In this document: positions 20,618 to 29,921 of the stretch, one piece after another
How the letters are laid out: every line of letters begins with the position of its first letter
Numbering within the stretch: the first letter of the stretch is position 1
Assembly (NCBI GenBank): GCA_964499445.1
Contig: CAZCLE010000004.1
Location: forward strand, 1-45,641
Reading direction: 5' to 3'
From: GCA-2688105 sp964499445
GTDB taxonomy: Bacteria; Chloroflexota; Dehalococcoidia; Dehalococcoidales; GCA-2688105
Length of the DNA: 45,641 nucleotides
Position numbers and translations under genes: made by a program
The notes under the pieces: model-generated
Told to the model about the DNA's origin: nothing
What the model saw: the letters and a program-made list of their open reading frames with translations, nothing else
Database searches by the model: none

Positions 20618-23600
20618 TTATATCACCTTTAATATACATCCCAGCACTCCCTGCCACTCTTTGCCCAGCCGTTTGGGGTGGAGGCGGAGCTGGGTGGTGC
20701 CCAGCTTTATGCCGTCGGTTAACAGAGGCTCTAGTTTTTGCCGGTTAAACTGCATACCGGGAAACAGCCTGAGTACGATTTGCCTCTCCTCAGTACTAAT
20801 GGACTCAATACCGGCTTTAGCCGCCAGAATTTTGATTCTGAGGGCGTACAGCAGGTTTCTAACTTCCGGCGGCGGCGTGCCGAAGCGGTCGCTGAATTCG
20901 TCAGCCAGCGCTTTTATATCCGCCACCTTATCCAGCCTGGCCAGGTTCTGGTAAAGGGACAGCCTGGTGTCAAGGTCGGCGACATATTCCTCAGGAATAT
21001 AGGCGGACAGGGGGAGGTCTATGGTGGGGGGTGGCAGGCGTGATGGCTTGAACTTTTCCCTGGGTATGCCCGCCTGCTTGGCCTTTTGCTCTTCAACCGC
21101 CTCCGCCAGCAGCCGACAGTACAGGCTGAAGCCAACGGCACTGATAAAGCCGCTCTGCCTGACGCCGAGTAAAGTGCCGGCGCCCCTGATTTCCAGGTCT
21201 TTCATAGCAATGCCAAAACCAGCCCCGAGCTCGGTGGCTTCAAATATAGTCCTCAGGCGTTTCTCGGCGGTTGGGGTCAGGTGCTTCCCCCGCTCATAGA
21301 GGAAATAGGCATGGGCAAGGTTAGCCCCCCGCCCAATCCTGCCCCGAAGTTGATACAGTTGGGTCAGCCCGAATTTATCGGCCTGGTTGACCATCAGGGT
21401 GTTAACATTGGGCATATCCAGCCCCGACTCAATAATAGTGGTGCAGACCAGGACATCGCTTTTGCCCTGGGCAAAGTCAGCCATCACCGCCTCCAGCTCG
21501 GCTTCGGGCATCTGGCCGTGAGCGATGGCTATCTTAGCCTCAGGCACCAGAGACTCAAGCTTACCGGCGACGAAGGCGATAGATTGAACCCGGTTGTGCA
21601 CGAAGAAGACCTGACCGTTTCTTTCCAGCTCTCTCAGTATGGCTTCCCTGATGAGCCGCTCATTATACTCGGCGACATAGGTCTTGATGGGCAGTCGCTC
21701 TTCGGGGGGAGTTTCCATAGTGCTCATATCCCTTACCCCCACCAGAGACATATGAAGGGTGCGGGGGATGGGGGTGGCACTGAGGGTAAGCACATCTACC
21801 TCCCGCCTCATTTGCTTGAGGTATTCCTTATGGGCAACGCCGAAGCGCTGCTCTTCGTCAATGATTAACAGCCCCAGGTCTTTGAAGGCTATATCCTTTT
21901 GCAGCAGCCGGTGGGTGCCGATGCAGACGTCCACACTCCCGTTAGACAACCCGTCAAGGATAGCCGACTGCTCTTTTGGTGTCCGGAACCGACTTAATAC
22001 CTCGATTCTTACCGGGAAGGCACCCAGCCTCTGGCTGAAGGTGAAAAAGTGCTGCTCGGCGAGGACGGTAGTCGGCACCAGCACTGCCACCTGCTTATTG
22101 TCCATTATCGTCTTGAAGGCGGCACGGATAGCCACCTCGGTCTTGCCGTAGCCGACATCGCCACAGACAAGCCGGTCCATAGGTTTGGCTTTTTCCATAT
22201 CCTCCTTTACCTGTTTCTGGACATCTATCTGGTCAGGGGTCTCAACATAGGGGAAGGCAGCCTCAAGCTCCTGCTGCCATACCGTATCCGGTGAGAAGGT
22301 AAAGCCGGGGACGACCTCTCGGGAGGCATAAAGAGCCAACAGCTCATGGGCAATGCTCTCTACCGATTCCTTAGTTCTCTGCTTGGTCCGTGTCCATTCC
22401 TGAGTGCCCAGTCGGCTGAGCACCGGGGGCCGGTCACTGGCGCCTATGTAGCGGTTGACCCGGTCTATCTGGTCGGTGGGGACATAGAGTTTATCCCCAG
22501 CCGCATACTGGAGGACAAGATATTCCTTTTCGGTGCTGTTGGTGCTCAGGGTGGTAACGCCGGCAAATCGGGCAATGCCGTGCTCAATATGCACTACATA
22601 GTCGCCCGGGGTTATATCAACAAAGAGCTTGTGGCGGGGCACCGGGCGTTTCTTCGTCAGCCGGCGCTGTTTGACAAAACCGAAGATTTCGGCATCGGTG
22701 AACAGGTGGGTGTTATTCATAACCCAGCCCTCAGCCAGTGAACCCTGAACCAGGGTCAGTGAGCCGGGTGGAGGCATTTGCTTGATTTCAGCAAGGGGTG
22801 GGGCAATAATATCCACCTCATCAAGTAGCTCGGACAATCGGCTTGCCTGATGGCTGACGAGTATGAGCCGGTGTTTTCGCTTTAGGAGCTGCTTGGTCTT
22901 TTTAATGAATAGCGGAAGCTGTCCGGCATAGCTGGGGGCGGGAATGAAGTTTAACCGGCGTGGTGGTTCATCGTCGGTAATACCCCAGGCGGTGAGTTTC
23001 AGGCACTGCCTGTCTTTCATTCTTGACTCCAGCTCTGACCAGGTGAAGTATGGTCTGGGGAAGTTAGCTGGTAGCTCTCCCCCTTCCAGCTTCTCCAGGC
23101 GCAACTCGCTGGCTTCGGCATCCAGGTCATCTATGGTTTGCTTAAGGTTATGTTGTTCATCAAGTATCACCCAGGCATCCCGGGGCAGGTAGCTCAGGAT
23201 GCTGTCCTGGTTAAACAGCGGGGCGTAAAACTGAATATTATCCGGTCGCTGTTTATTGAGCAGTATGGCGAGTTCCTGCTGGAACTGCTGGCTCACCCCG
23301 GGGCTACAGCCAGTCAGGTCGATACTGTTCAGAGTTTTCTCTAGCACCCGTTGGCTGGTTAACCGGGGCGTTAGTAGTTCGGTGGCGGGACCGATAGCTA
23401 CTTCGGACACGGTGGTTAGCGAGCGCTGACTGGTCGGGTCGAAGAGGCGGATGCTGTCTATGGTATTACCCAGGAACTCAAGCCGGGCGGGCAGGTCACT
23501 GGTGGGAGGGTAGATGTCAATGATGCCGCCACGGTGGCTGATGGTGCCCGGCACCTCTACTATATTTTCTATCGTGTAGCCCATCGCCTCCCACTGGCTC

Positions 23601-24079
23601 AGCAGGTTAAATGGCTCGGCATCCATTCCCAGCTTTATGGTGTGGCCGGTAGCGATAAAATCGCTATAAGGCGTTATTTTCTGCATAATGGCGGGGGCAG
23701 AGGTGACCACTAATGGGGCATCTGGGGTTGGCACAATTTTAGCCAGAGCCGAGAGCACCTGAAGCCTTTCCAGTTCGGTGGAAGTATCTGAGGCGATGCG
23801 CTGGTAGGGCAGGGTATCGGGCTCGGGGAAGAGTTTTACCTGGGTAGAAGCACACCAGGTTAAGAGCTGCTCGTAGAGCTTTTTGCTGTTTTCAGGTTGG
23901 GCGGTAACTACCAGAATAGGTAATCGCTGGCGGTGGTAGAGAGCGGCGATGAGATAGGGCTTGGCGGCATCAAGTACGGCTGTAGTGGTGCTGCCGTTAG
24001 GTACTTCAAGCTCGTCTACAAGCTGGCGATAGGCAGGCATCTCCTCAATGAGAGGTAAAAGCTGAGTCAGGTTTAACAT
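20618..24079 (-). CDS. mfd: Transcription-repair coupling factor Mfd
   Basis: Mfd removes RNA polymerase stalled at lesions and recruits UvrAB. The 1153-residue protein has an N-terminal UvrB-like module, a CarD/RID domain (TPGDYVVHIEHGIARFAGV), and an SF2 translocase with CGDVGYGKTEVA (Walker A), IDEEQRFGV (DEEQ box), LSATPIPRT and QLRGRIGRG, then the C-terminal TRCF domain (PEEYVADLDTRLSLYQNLA). The ATG at 24079 is preceded by GGGGAAGAAA; a TTG at 24091 is also in frame. Length is typical. Confidence 0.97.
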   Translation of the reverse strand: MLNLTQLLPLIEEMPAYRQLVDELEVPNGSTTTAVLDAAKPYLIAALYHRQRLPILVVTAQPENSKKLYEQLLTWCASTQVKLFPEPDTLPYQRIASDTSTELERLQVLSALAKIVPTPDAPLVVTSAPAIMQKITPYSDFIATGHTIKLGMDAEPFNLLSQWEAMGYTIENIVEVPGTISHRGGIIDIYPPTSDLPARLEFLGNTIDSIRLFDPTSQRSLTTVSEVAIGPATELLTPRLTSQRVLEKTLNSIDLTGCSPGVSQQFQQELAILLNKQRPDNIQFYAPLFNQDSILSYLPRDAWVILDEQHNLKQTIDDLDAEASELRLEKLEGGELPANFPRPYFTWSELESRMKDRQCLKLTAWGITDDEPPRRLNFIPAPSYAGQLPLFIKKTKQLLKRKHRLILVSHQASRLSELLDEVDIIAPPLAEIKQMPPPGSLTLVQGSLAEGWVMNNTHLFTDAEIFGFVKQRRLTKKRPVPRHKLFVDITPGDYVVHIEHGIARFAGVTTLSTNSTEKEYLVLQYAAGDKLYVPTDQIDRVNRYIGASDRPPVLSRLGTQEWTRTKQRTKESVESIAHELLALYASREVVPGFTFSPDTVWQQELEAAFPYVETPDQIDVQKQVKEDMEKAKPMDRLVCGDVGYGKTEVAIRAAFKTIMDNKQVAVLVPTTVLAEQHFFTFSQRLGAFPVRIEVLSRFRTPKEQSAILDGLSNGSVDVCIGTHRLLQKDIAFKDLGLLIIDEEQRFGVAHKEYLKQMRREVDVLTLSATPIPRTLHMSLVGVRDMSTMETPPEERLPIKTYVAEYNERLIREAILRELERNGQVFFVHNRVQSIAFVAGKLESLVPEAKIAIAHGQMPEAELEAVMADFAQGKSDVLVCTTIIESGLDMPNVNTLMVNQADKFGLTQLYQLRGRIGRGANLAHAYFLYERGKHLTPTAEKRLRTIFEATELGAGFGIAMKDLEIRGAGTLLGVRQSGFISAVGFSLYCRLLAEAVEEQKAKQAGIPREKFKPSRLPPPTIDLPLSAYIPEEYVADLDTRLSLYQNLARLDKVADIKALADEFSDRFGTPPPEVRNLLYALRIKILAAKAGIESISTEERQIVLRLFPGMQFNRQKLEPLLTDGIKLGTTQLRLHPKRLGKEWQGVLGCILKVI

Positions 24080-24200
24080 TTTCTTCCCCAAACGCCTCTA
24101 GGGCTAGCCGAAACCGACTAGCCCTCCGACAAAATTCTAGCACAGAAGCGGTGACTCAACAAATATCCTGAACTAGTTCAGATAGATATGACGGGTGGTC

Positions 24201-24274
24201 TGTCATTGCGAGGAGTTTTAAGACGAAGCAATCTGGGGGGAGTGGGATTGCTGCGCCTTCGGCTGGCAATGACA
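24201..24274. repeat. Palindromic REP-like element
   Basis: TGTCATTGC (24201-24209) is mirrored by GCAATGACA (24266-24274), and AGCAATC (24227-24233) by GATTGCT (24246-24252). This nested palindrome (tgtcattgcgaggag... type) is a known intergenic repeat style in many bacteria and differs from the two-hairpin repeats here. It sits between mfd and proB. Confidence 0.8.
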
Positions 24275-24368
24275 GAGAGAGGAGTCCAGGTGTCATTAAT
24301 CATATGAACGAGTACATCTCCTTGTTCAACTTGCCTCAGCTTGCTATAATGGAGCTAATTTATTCAAG

Positions 24369-25520
24369 ATGGCTAAAATCAGAAAATCTAACCTAAACCC
24401 TTCAACTGTGTCCTATCACCGAATAGTGGCTAAGTTTGGCACCAGCCTGCTCACCGGCGGTAGCGACCACCTGAATCAGGGCATAATGTCAAACCTGGTG
24501 GCTCAGGTGGCACAACTGCATAAGCAGGGTTGGGAGCTGCTGGTAGTTTCTTCCGGAGCTATTGCCTCAGGCAGGTCTAAACTGGGGTTGACCAAGAAGA
24601 TAAGGGGTATTCCTTACAAGCAGGTGCTGGCTTCAGTAGGACAAAATCGCCTGATGTATGTCTATGAGCAGTTGTTTAGCCAGCATAATATTACTGTGGC
24701 TCAGGCGTTGCTGACCAAGGCTGACCTTTCCGACCGGGCTGGTTATCTCAATGCCCGCAACACCCTTCTGGCTTTGCTGGAGCTAAAGGTGATATGTGTT
24801 GTTAATGAAAATGACGTGGTCGCCGTGGACGAGATTCAGGAGGCTAAGTTCGGTGATAACGATAATCTATCGGCTATGGTAGCTAATCTGGTTGATGCTG
24901 ACCTGCTGTTAATTCTTACCGATGCTGCCGGGCTATATACTACTGACCCGCACCGTGACCCTGATGCCCGTCTTATTCCCCGGGTGGACAGGATAGACTC
25001 GGAGATTGAGCGCCTGGCGGCGGATACCCCCAGCCGTCTGGGCACCGGGGGTATGATTACCAAGATAGAGGCGGCCAAGCTGGCTATTGCCTCCGGGGTA
25101 ACTGTGGTTATCGCTGACGGCAGGGAGCCGAATATTATTTTGCGGCTGGCTGCTGGTGAGGCTATAGGCACCCGCTTCTCGCCCATTACCAGCAAGCTTG
25201 AGAGTCGTGAGCGCTGGATGCTCAGCGGGCTTTCCACCAAGGGCAGGCTGGTGGTAGATTCGGGGGCAGCCCTGGCGCTGAAAAAGCAGAAGGGAAGTCT
25301 GCTGGCAGCTGGCATCAGTCAGGTTGAAGGTAAATTTCAGCGTGGTGACATAGTCAATATCTATGACCCTCAGGGGACCAGGCTTGGCTGTGGCATAACC
25401 AATTATGGCTCCAGCGATATTGACATTATTAGAGGGGCACACTCCAGAAAAATTGCCGCTCTACTTGGTTACGACTATGGCTCAGAAGTAGTGCACCGAA
25501 ATAATCTAGTAGTACTCTAG
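24369..25520 (+). CDS. proB: Glutamate 5-kinase (ProB) with PUA domain
   Basis: ProB performs the first step of proline synthesis, phosphorylating glutamate. The kinase domain has IVAKFGTSLLTGG, VVSSGAIASGRSKLG, NENDVVAVDEIQEAKFGDNDNLSAMVANLVDADLLLILTDAAGLYTTDP and GTGGMITKIEAAKLA. A C-terminal PUA domain follows (about 290-375: GRLVVDSGAALALKKQKGSLLAAGI). Length 383 is typical of the two-domain form. The ATG is used; SD is weak. proA follows 1.9 kb downstream with two genes inserted. Confidence 0.95.
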   Translation: MAKIRKSNLNPSTVSYHRIVAKFGTSLLTGGSDHLNQGIMSNLVAQVAQLHKQGWELLVVSSGAIASGRSKLGLTKKIRGIPYKQVLASVGQNRLMYVYEQLFSQHNITVAQALLTKADLSDRAGYLNARNTLLALLELKVICVVNENDVVAVDEIQEAKFGDNDNLSAMVANLVDADLLLILTDAAGLYTTDPHRDPDARLIPRVDRIDSEIERLAADTPSRLGTGGMITKIEAAKLAIASGVTVVIADGREPNIILRLAAGEAIGTRFSPITSKLESRERWMLSGLSTKGRLVVDSGAALALKKQKGSLLAAGISQVEGKFQRGDIVNIYDPQGTRLGCGITNYGSSDIDIIRGAHSRKIAALLGYDYGSEVVHRNNLVVL

Positions 25521-25536
25521 AAAGGGAGGTTTAAAG

Positions 25537-25803
25537 TTGAGTGTAGGCAAGCTCTATAGGGCTAGGGGTGGGGAGTTTGTGGCGACGGTTAATTACAAAC
25601 TCTACGATGAGTCAGCAACGGGTTGGTGGGGAGAATTCACTCTTACCGAGTATATGCGTATTAGTGATGGCGATGGGTATATGATTGAGCTGGAAGATGA
25701 GCGTAAAGGCAAGTGTTCCCTCAAGAAGAAGGTTAATAAGGCAGTGTCCGGAGTCCCTCCCCTCTATTACTATCGTTTTAGGGGGAGCGGTTCGTTTAAA
25801 TAA
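25537..25803 (+). CDS. Small hypothetical protein between proB and the methyltransferase
   Basis: An 88-residue protein starting with TTG after a strong SD (AAAGGGAGG), which supports translation. It begins MSVGKLYRARGGEFVATVNYKLYDESATGWWGEF and looks beta-rich, with many Tyr, Trp and Gly, perhaps a small barrel. It starts 16 bp after proB. No known family is recognised. Confidence 0.6.
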   Translation: MSVGKLYRARGGEFVATVNYKLYDESATGWWGEFTLTEYMRISDGDGYMIELEDERKGKCSLKKKVNKAVSGVPPLYYYRFRGSGSFK

Positions 25804-25852
25804 ATAGTGTGCTGAAATAATTTGGTGGTATTATAAATTAGGGTGTGGGGTT

Positions 25853-27286
25853 ATGGATGAATTAAAGACCGATGTTCTTTATTTTGGTGATAACCTGGAA
25901 ATACTGCGTAAGTATATCCCCGATAACTCCATTGACCTGATATACCTAGACCCGCCTTTTAGTAGCAAGAAGGACTATAACATTATCTTCAAGGAAGCCA
26001 CTGGTGAACGGTCTGAGGCGCAGATAAAGGTGTTCTCTGATACCTGGACTTGGGACAAGATTGCTGAGAGAACCTACTATGATATTGTTCAGACGGCGCC
26101 GCCAGATGTAGCTATGCTGATTGATGCCCTGCATAATGTCTTGGGTAACAATGATGTGATGGCATATCTGGTGATGATGACTCCCAGGCTGGTTGAGATG
26201 CATCGGGTGCTAAAGGACACCGGCTCTCTCTATCTCCACTGCGACCCCACCGCCAGCCACTATCTAAAATTGGTGCTAGACCAGATATTTGGGCCGACCA
26301 ACTTTAGAAATGAGATTATTTGGCATTATAGAACAGGTGGAGTTGGTAAAAGATGGTTTGGTAGAAAGCACGACACTATTTTCTTTTATGCGAAGTCAAG
26401 TAATTATTGCTTCAATCCACAGAAGGAAAAATCCTACTTAGAGCACAAATATGGATTCTCAAATATTCGTATAGAACAGGACGAAAGAGGCTATTATACT
26501 GACGCTTTTATGAGAGATGTTTGGAGCATACCAGGTTTGCGAGGCAATCAACCTGAAGTGCTTGGTTATCAGACTCAGAAGCCACTTATCCTGCTGGAGC
26601 GCATTATTAAAGCCAGCTCCAACGAGGGAGACGTTGTCCTCGACCCATTCTGTGGCTGTGGCACCGCTCTTGTTGCTGCTCAGAAGCTAAACAGGCGCTG
26701 GCTCGGAATTGACATTACCCATCTGGCAATAAGGGTTATGAGCAAGCGCCTCAAGGACAGCTTCTCTGGAATTGAGTTTGAGGTTGTCGGCGTGCCAAAA
26801 GATGTGACTTCAGCACGAGCCTTGTCTCTACAAAAGCCTGATGGGCGCTATCAGTTCCAATGGTGGGCGCTGAGCCTCATCGACGCCCAGCCCCTTGGTG
26901 AGAAAAAGAAGGGTGCTGATAAGGGGATTGACGGGGTTATCACCTTTCCCGATGAGCGCCCCACCAGAGCCAAGCGGGCAGTAGTTCAGGTTAAGAGTGG
27001 TCATGTTCATGTCAAGGACATCAGGGAATTAAAGGATATTGCCAGTCGCAACGCAATGGGCATCTTTATTACCCTAGAGCCACCCACTAGAGAGATGCGA
27101 ACCGAAGCGGTGGGCGCTGGCTATTATCATTCACCACTCTGGGAGCGAGACTACCCCAAGATTCAAATCTTGACCATTGAAGAGCTTCTTGCTGGCAAGA
27201 CGGTTGACATACCTTTACCAAACCCACCCTTCCCCAAAGCGCAGAAGATACCTCAAAAGGAAGGGGAACAGCTATCTATGGGTTAA
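25853..27286 (+). CDS. DNA methyltransferase fused to a PD-(D/E)XK-like nuclease domain
   Basis: The N-terminal part is a beta-class N6-adenine/N4-cytosine methyltransferase: YLDPPF (catalytic motif IV, about residues 31-36), then LYLHCDPTASHYLK, then DPFCGCGTALVAAQ (SAM-binding motif I, about 263-276), the IV-then-I order. The C-terminal 125 residues (about 354-477) have KGIDGVITF and AVVQVKSG, the D...QxK pattern of Mrr-type restriction endonucleases. So the enzyme may both modify and cut DNA, or the nuclease-like domain may only bind. No separate restriction gene is adjacent. The middle segment (26300-26540), where the target-recognition region would be, is AT-rich compared with the flanks, consistent with exchange of specificity. 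Confidence 0.85.
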   Translation: MDELKTDVLYFGDNLEILRKYIPDNSIDLIYLDPPFSSKKDYNIIFKEATGERSEAQIKVFSDTWTWDKIAERTYYDIVQTAPPDVAMLIDALHNVLGNNDVMAYLVMMTPRLVEMHRVLKDTGSLYLHCDPTASHYLKLVLDQIFGPTNFRNEIIWHYRTGGVGKRWFGRKHDTIFFYAKSSNYCFNPQKEKSYLEHKYGFSNIRIEQDERGYYTDAFMRDVWSIPGLRGNQPEVLGYQTQKPLILLERIIKASSNEGDVVLDPFCGCGTALVAAQKLNRRWLGIDITHLAIRVMSKRLKDSFSGIEFEVVGVPKDVTSARALSLQKPDGRYQFQWWALSLIDAQPLGEKKKGADKGIDGVITFPDERPTRAKRAVVQVKSGHVHVKDIRELKDIASRNAMGIFITLEPPTREMRTEAVGAGYYHSPLWERDYPKIQILTIEELLAGKTVDIPLPNPPFPKAQKIPQKEGEQLSMG

Positions 27287-27296
27287 AGGGGAGTTC

Positions 27297-27369
27297 AAGA
27301 GGGGCGAAGCCCCTCTCAAAAATACCTCCCCTTCCCTGGGGGAAGGGGACACAGGGGATGGGGTTACCA
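27297..27369 (-). repeat. Two-hairpin intergenic repeat between methyltransferase and proA
   Basis: AAGAGGGGC-gaa-GCCCCTCT followed by a CCCCTTCCctggGGGAAGGGG hairpin and a GGGGATGGGGTTACC tail. It is in inverse orientation to the copies at 18.5-20 kb and ends just before the proA SD. Confidence 0.8.
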
Positions 27370-27388
27370 TATAAAAGGAGTAAATACC

Positions 27389-28663
27389 ATGAAATCACCT
27401 GTTGAAGAGCTGGAAGCAAAAGGTAAGGCGGCTAAGGCGGCGTCTCGTCGTATGGCTTATCTTTCGGCTGAGGTCAAGAATAGGGCGTTGCATAATATCG
27501 CTGATGACCTGTTAGCCAAGAAGGGTGAAATACTGAATGCTAATCAGCTTGACTACAAGGAGGCTGAGGCGTCAGGGATGAGTGAGGCCATGCTTGACCG
27601 GCTGATGCTGTCGGAAAGCCGCCTTGAGGCTATAGCTCAGGATGTGCTGGCGGTGGCGGCGCTTCCCGACTCGGTGGGCGAGGTATTTGATATGCGCACC
27701 CTGCCCAATGGCTTGCAGGTGGGTAAGAAGCGGGTGCCGCTGGGGGTAATCGGGGCTATCTACGAGAGCCGACCTAATGTTACCATAGATATCTCCTCCC
27801 TTTGTCTGAAGTCGGGCAATGCCGTTATCCTCAGGGGTGGTAGGGAGGCAATTCACTCTAATAGTGCTTTAGCTAAATTAGTTCAACAGGCGGTAACCAG
27901 AGCTGGAGTGCCTGACGGGGCGGTGCAGTTTATTGAAAATACCGACCGAGCCCTGGTTGAGCACCTGCTGAAGATGAACGACATCATTGACCTGATTATT
28001 CCGCGGGGTGGGGCTGGGCTGATAAAGTTCGTCTCGGAAAAGGCGGTGATGCCGGTAGTTAGCGGTGGGATTGGTGTGTGCCATACCTATGTGGACAAGA
28101 GCGCCGATGTGGCCAAGGCAGTGGCTATAGCCTTTAATGCCAAGGTGCAGCGCCCCACGGTTTGCAATGCCTTGGACTCCCTGCTGGTTCACGCTGCTCT
28201 TGCCGAGCGCTACCTGCCTCTGGTGGCGGCGGAGTGGGCGAAGGCGGGGGTGGAGATGCACTGCGATGAGCGGGCGTTGGCTATCCTTAAGTCGCAGCCT
28301 TCTTTGAAGCTCGTCCCGGCTACAGACGAGGATTGGGGCAAGGAGTTTCTATCGCTGGTGGCGGCGGTTAAAGTGGTGGATTCTCTGGATGAGGCGCTGG
28401 AACATATTGAGTGCTACGGCTCAGGACATTCTGAGGCTATTATTACCGAGGAATATCAGTCAGCGATGCGTTTCCTTAACGAGGTAGATGCCGCCTGTGT
28501 CTATGTCAATGCCAGCACCCGGTTTACCGATGGCAGTCAGTTTGGCTTGGGGGCTGAGGTGGGCATTAGCACCCAGAAACTGCATGCCCGGGGTCCGCTG
28601 GGGGTAAAGGAACTGACTACCTATAAGTGGATTATCTTCGGTAGCGGGCAGGTAAGACCTTAA
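27389..28663 (+). CDS. proA: Glutamate-5-semialdehyde dehydrogenase (ProA)
   Basis: ProA reduces gamma-glutamyl phosphate to glutamate semialdehyde with NADPH, the step after ProB. The 424-residue aldehyde-dehydrogenase-fold protein has RVPLGVIGAIYESRPNVT, NAVILRGGREAIHSN, PRGGAGLIKFV, and VQRPTVCNALDSLLVH with the catalytic cysteine (about 255). AAAAGGAG precedes the ATG. It follows a hairpin repeat and the methyltransferase instead of sitting directly after proB. Confidence 0.96.
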   Translation: MKSPVEELEAKGKAAKAASRRMAYLSAEVKNRALHNIADDLLAKKGEILNANQLDYKEAEASGMSEAMLDRLMLSESRLEAIAQDVLAVAALPDSVGEVFDMRTLPNGLQVGKKRVPLGVIGAIYESRPNVTIDISSLCLKSGNAVILRGGREAIHSNSALAKLVQQAVTRAGVPDGAVQFIENTDRALVEHLLKMNDIIDLIIPRGGAGLIKFVSEKAVMPVVSGGIGVCHTYVDKSADVAKAVAIAFNAKVQRPTVCNALDSLLVHAALAERYLPLVAAEWAKAGVEMHCDERALAILKSQPSLKLVPATDEDWGKEFLSLVAAVKVVDSLDEALEHIECYGSGHSEAIITEEYQSAMRFLNEVDAACVYVNASTRFTDGSQFGLGAEVGISTQKLHARGPLGVKELTTYKWIIFGSGQVRP

Positions 28664-28668
28664 TTTAT

Positions 28669-29394
28669 CTATTTAAGCGTTTCCATGGCAGCCTGCTGGA
28701 CTTCAAACAGCTCTTTGATGCCCTTTTCGGCCAGGGAGAGTAAGGAGTCAGTGGTCTCCTTGCTGAAGGGCTTGGTTTCAGCGGTGCCCTGAATCTCAAC
28801 AAACTTACCCTGCCCGGTCATCACCACATTAAAGTCGACCTCGGCAGAGCAGTCTTCATCGTAGCACAGGTCCAGCATCATGTAACTGTGCACAATACCG
28901 ACGCTGGTGGCGGCTACGGCACTACTTAGCGGTATGGACGACAGCACCCCCATATTGGTCAGGGTCTGCATGGCCTGGTGTAAGGCTACATAGGCGCCGG
29001 TAATGGCGGCCGTTCTGGTGCCGCCGTCGGCCTGGAGAACATCACAGTCTACAATCAGGGTTCTTTCCCCCAGTGTGGTGAGGTCGGTTACTGCCCGTAG
29101 TGAGCGCCCGATGAGGCGCTGAATCTCCTGGCTTCTACCGGCAATCCTGCCCAGTGATGAATCGCGTGGGGTTCGGCTAACGGTAGCCCGGGGCAGCATG
29201 GAGTATTCTGCCGTAACCCAGCCCGTGCCCTCCCCCCTGAGGAAAGCAGGCACCCTGTCCTCAACGCTTACCGAGCACAGCACCCGGGTCATTCCCAGTT
29301 CTATCAGTGCCGAGCCTTCGGCAAAGCTCTGAGCGCCGGGGGTTATTTTTATCGGTCGCAGTTCATCCCAGGCACGCCGGTCAGCTCTTTTCAT
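28669..29394 (-). CDS. rph: Ribonuclease PH
   Basis: RNase PH trims tRNA 3' ends by phosphorolysis. The 241-residue protein starts KRADRRAWDELRPIKITPG and has GSALIELGMTRVLCSVSVED, SRTPRDSSLGRIAGRSQEIQRLIGRSLRAVTDL, DCDVLQADGGTRTAAITGAYVAL and DLCYDEDCSAEVDFNVVMTG. The ATG at 29394 gives the family N-terminus and follows GGAAAG; the longer frame to 29460 is not conserved. Confidence 0.95.
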   Translation of the reverse strand: MKRADRRAWDELRPIKITPGAQSFAEGSALIELGMTRVLCSVSVEDRVPAFLRGEGTGWVTAEYSMLPRATVSRTPRDSSLGRIAGRSQEIQRLIGRSLRAVTDLTTLGERTLIVDCDVLQADGGTRTAAITGAYVALHQAMQTLTNMGVLSSIPLSSAVAATSVGIVHSYMMLDLCYDEDCSAEVDFNVVMTGQGKFVEIQGTAETKPFSKETTDSLLSLAEKGIKELFEVQQAAMETLK

Positions 29395-29483
29395 ATTAAA
29401 ATCTTTCCTTCTAGCTGGTGATGTATGCCAGAGTATAGCATTGGTGGGTGATAATGACAAACTGGTGATGCAGTTTTAATCTA

Positions 29484-29840
29484 CCTCACCCCCTTTAGAT
29501 TTTTATTAGGAAACCCCATCCCCTTTATCCCCTTCCCCTTGATAAGGGGAAGGGGGCTTATAGGAGGGAGGCTTCGCCTCCCTCTGACTCTCCTTTTAAG
29601 GAGAGGGGGAGTTTTAAATAGAAAGGGCTACGCCCCTTAAACCCCCTATTGATTATCAACCTTATTGCCCATAGTGTACTTCTACAAAGGGGGGAGGATT
29701 TTATTAGAAGGGGCTAACGCCTCTTAAACCCCCCTTCTTGCGGTTATTTAGTAAAGGGATTAAAAGGGACGAAAGTCCCTTTAACAAATTCTCTTCCCTC
29801 TCCCCTTATGAAGGGGAGAGGGATAAAGGGTGAGGGGTTG
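29484..29840. repeat. Cluster of hairpin repeats
   Basis: This gene-free stretch is mostly repeats. 29484-29586: CCTCACCCCC, TCCCCTTCCCCTT-gat-AAGGGGAAGGGG and GGGAGGC-ttc-GCCTCCC. 29587-29645: CTCTCC-tttta-AGGAGAG and a GGGCTACGCCC hairpin. 29688-29732: a partial unit. 29763-29840: an inverted unit close to the 5910 copy. The first 72 bases match 31266-31336. No gene-like frame is seen here. Confidence 0.82.
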
Positions 29841-29885
29841 TTAAAACAATCTCTTTCTTAGTAGATAGCATCTAGGTTGTGAGCT

Positions 29886-29914
29886 TTGACCATCTTTCTT
29901 GATATTGGTAGAAT
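29886..29914 (+). promoter_or_regulatory. Promoter of the eIF2B-like gene, probably leaderless
   Basis: TTGACC (29886-29891), exactly 17 bases, TAGAAT (29909-29914). The predicted transcription start near 29921 coincides with the ATG at 29922, and there is no SD. Confidence 0.68.
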
Positions 29915-29921
29915 AGTTATT

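Noticed and set aside
21281..21868. 195-codon frame antisense to mfd
   Set aside because: The mfd helicase motifs are intact on the other strand; GC-rich third positions create open antisense frames.
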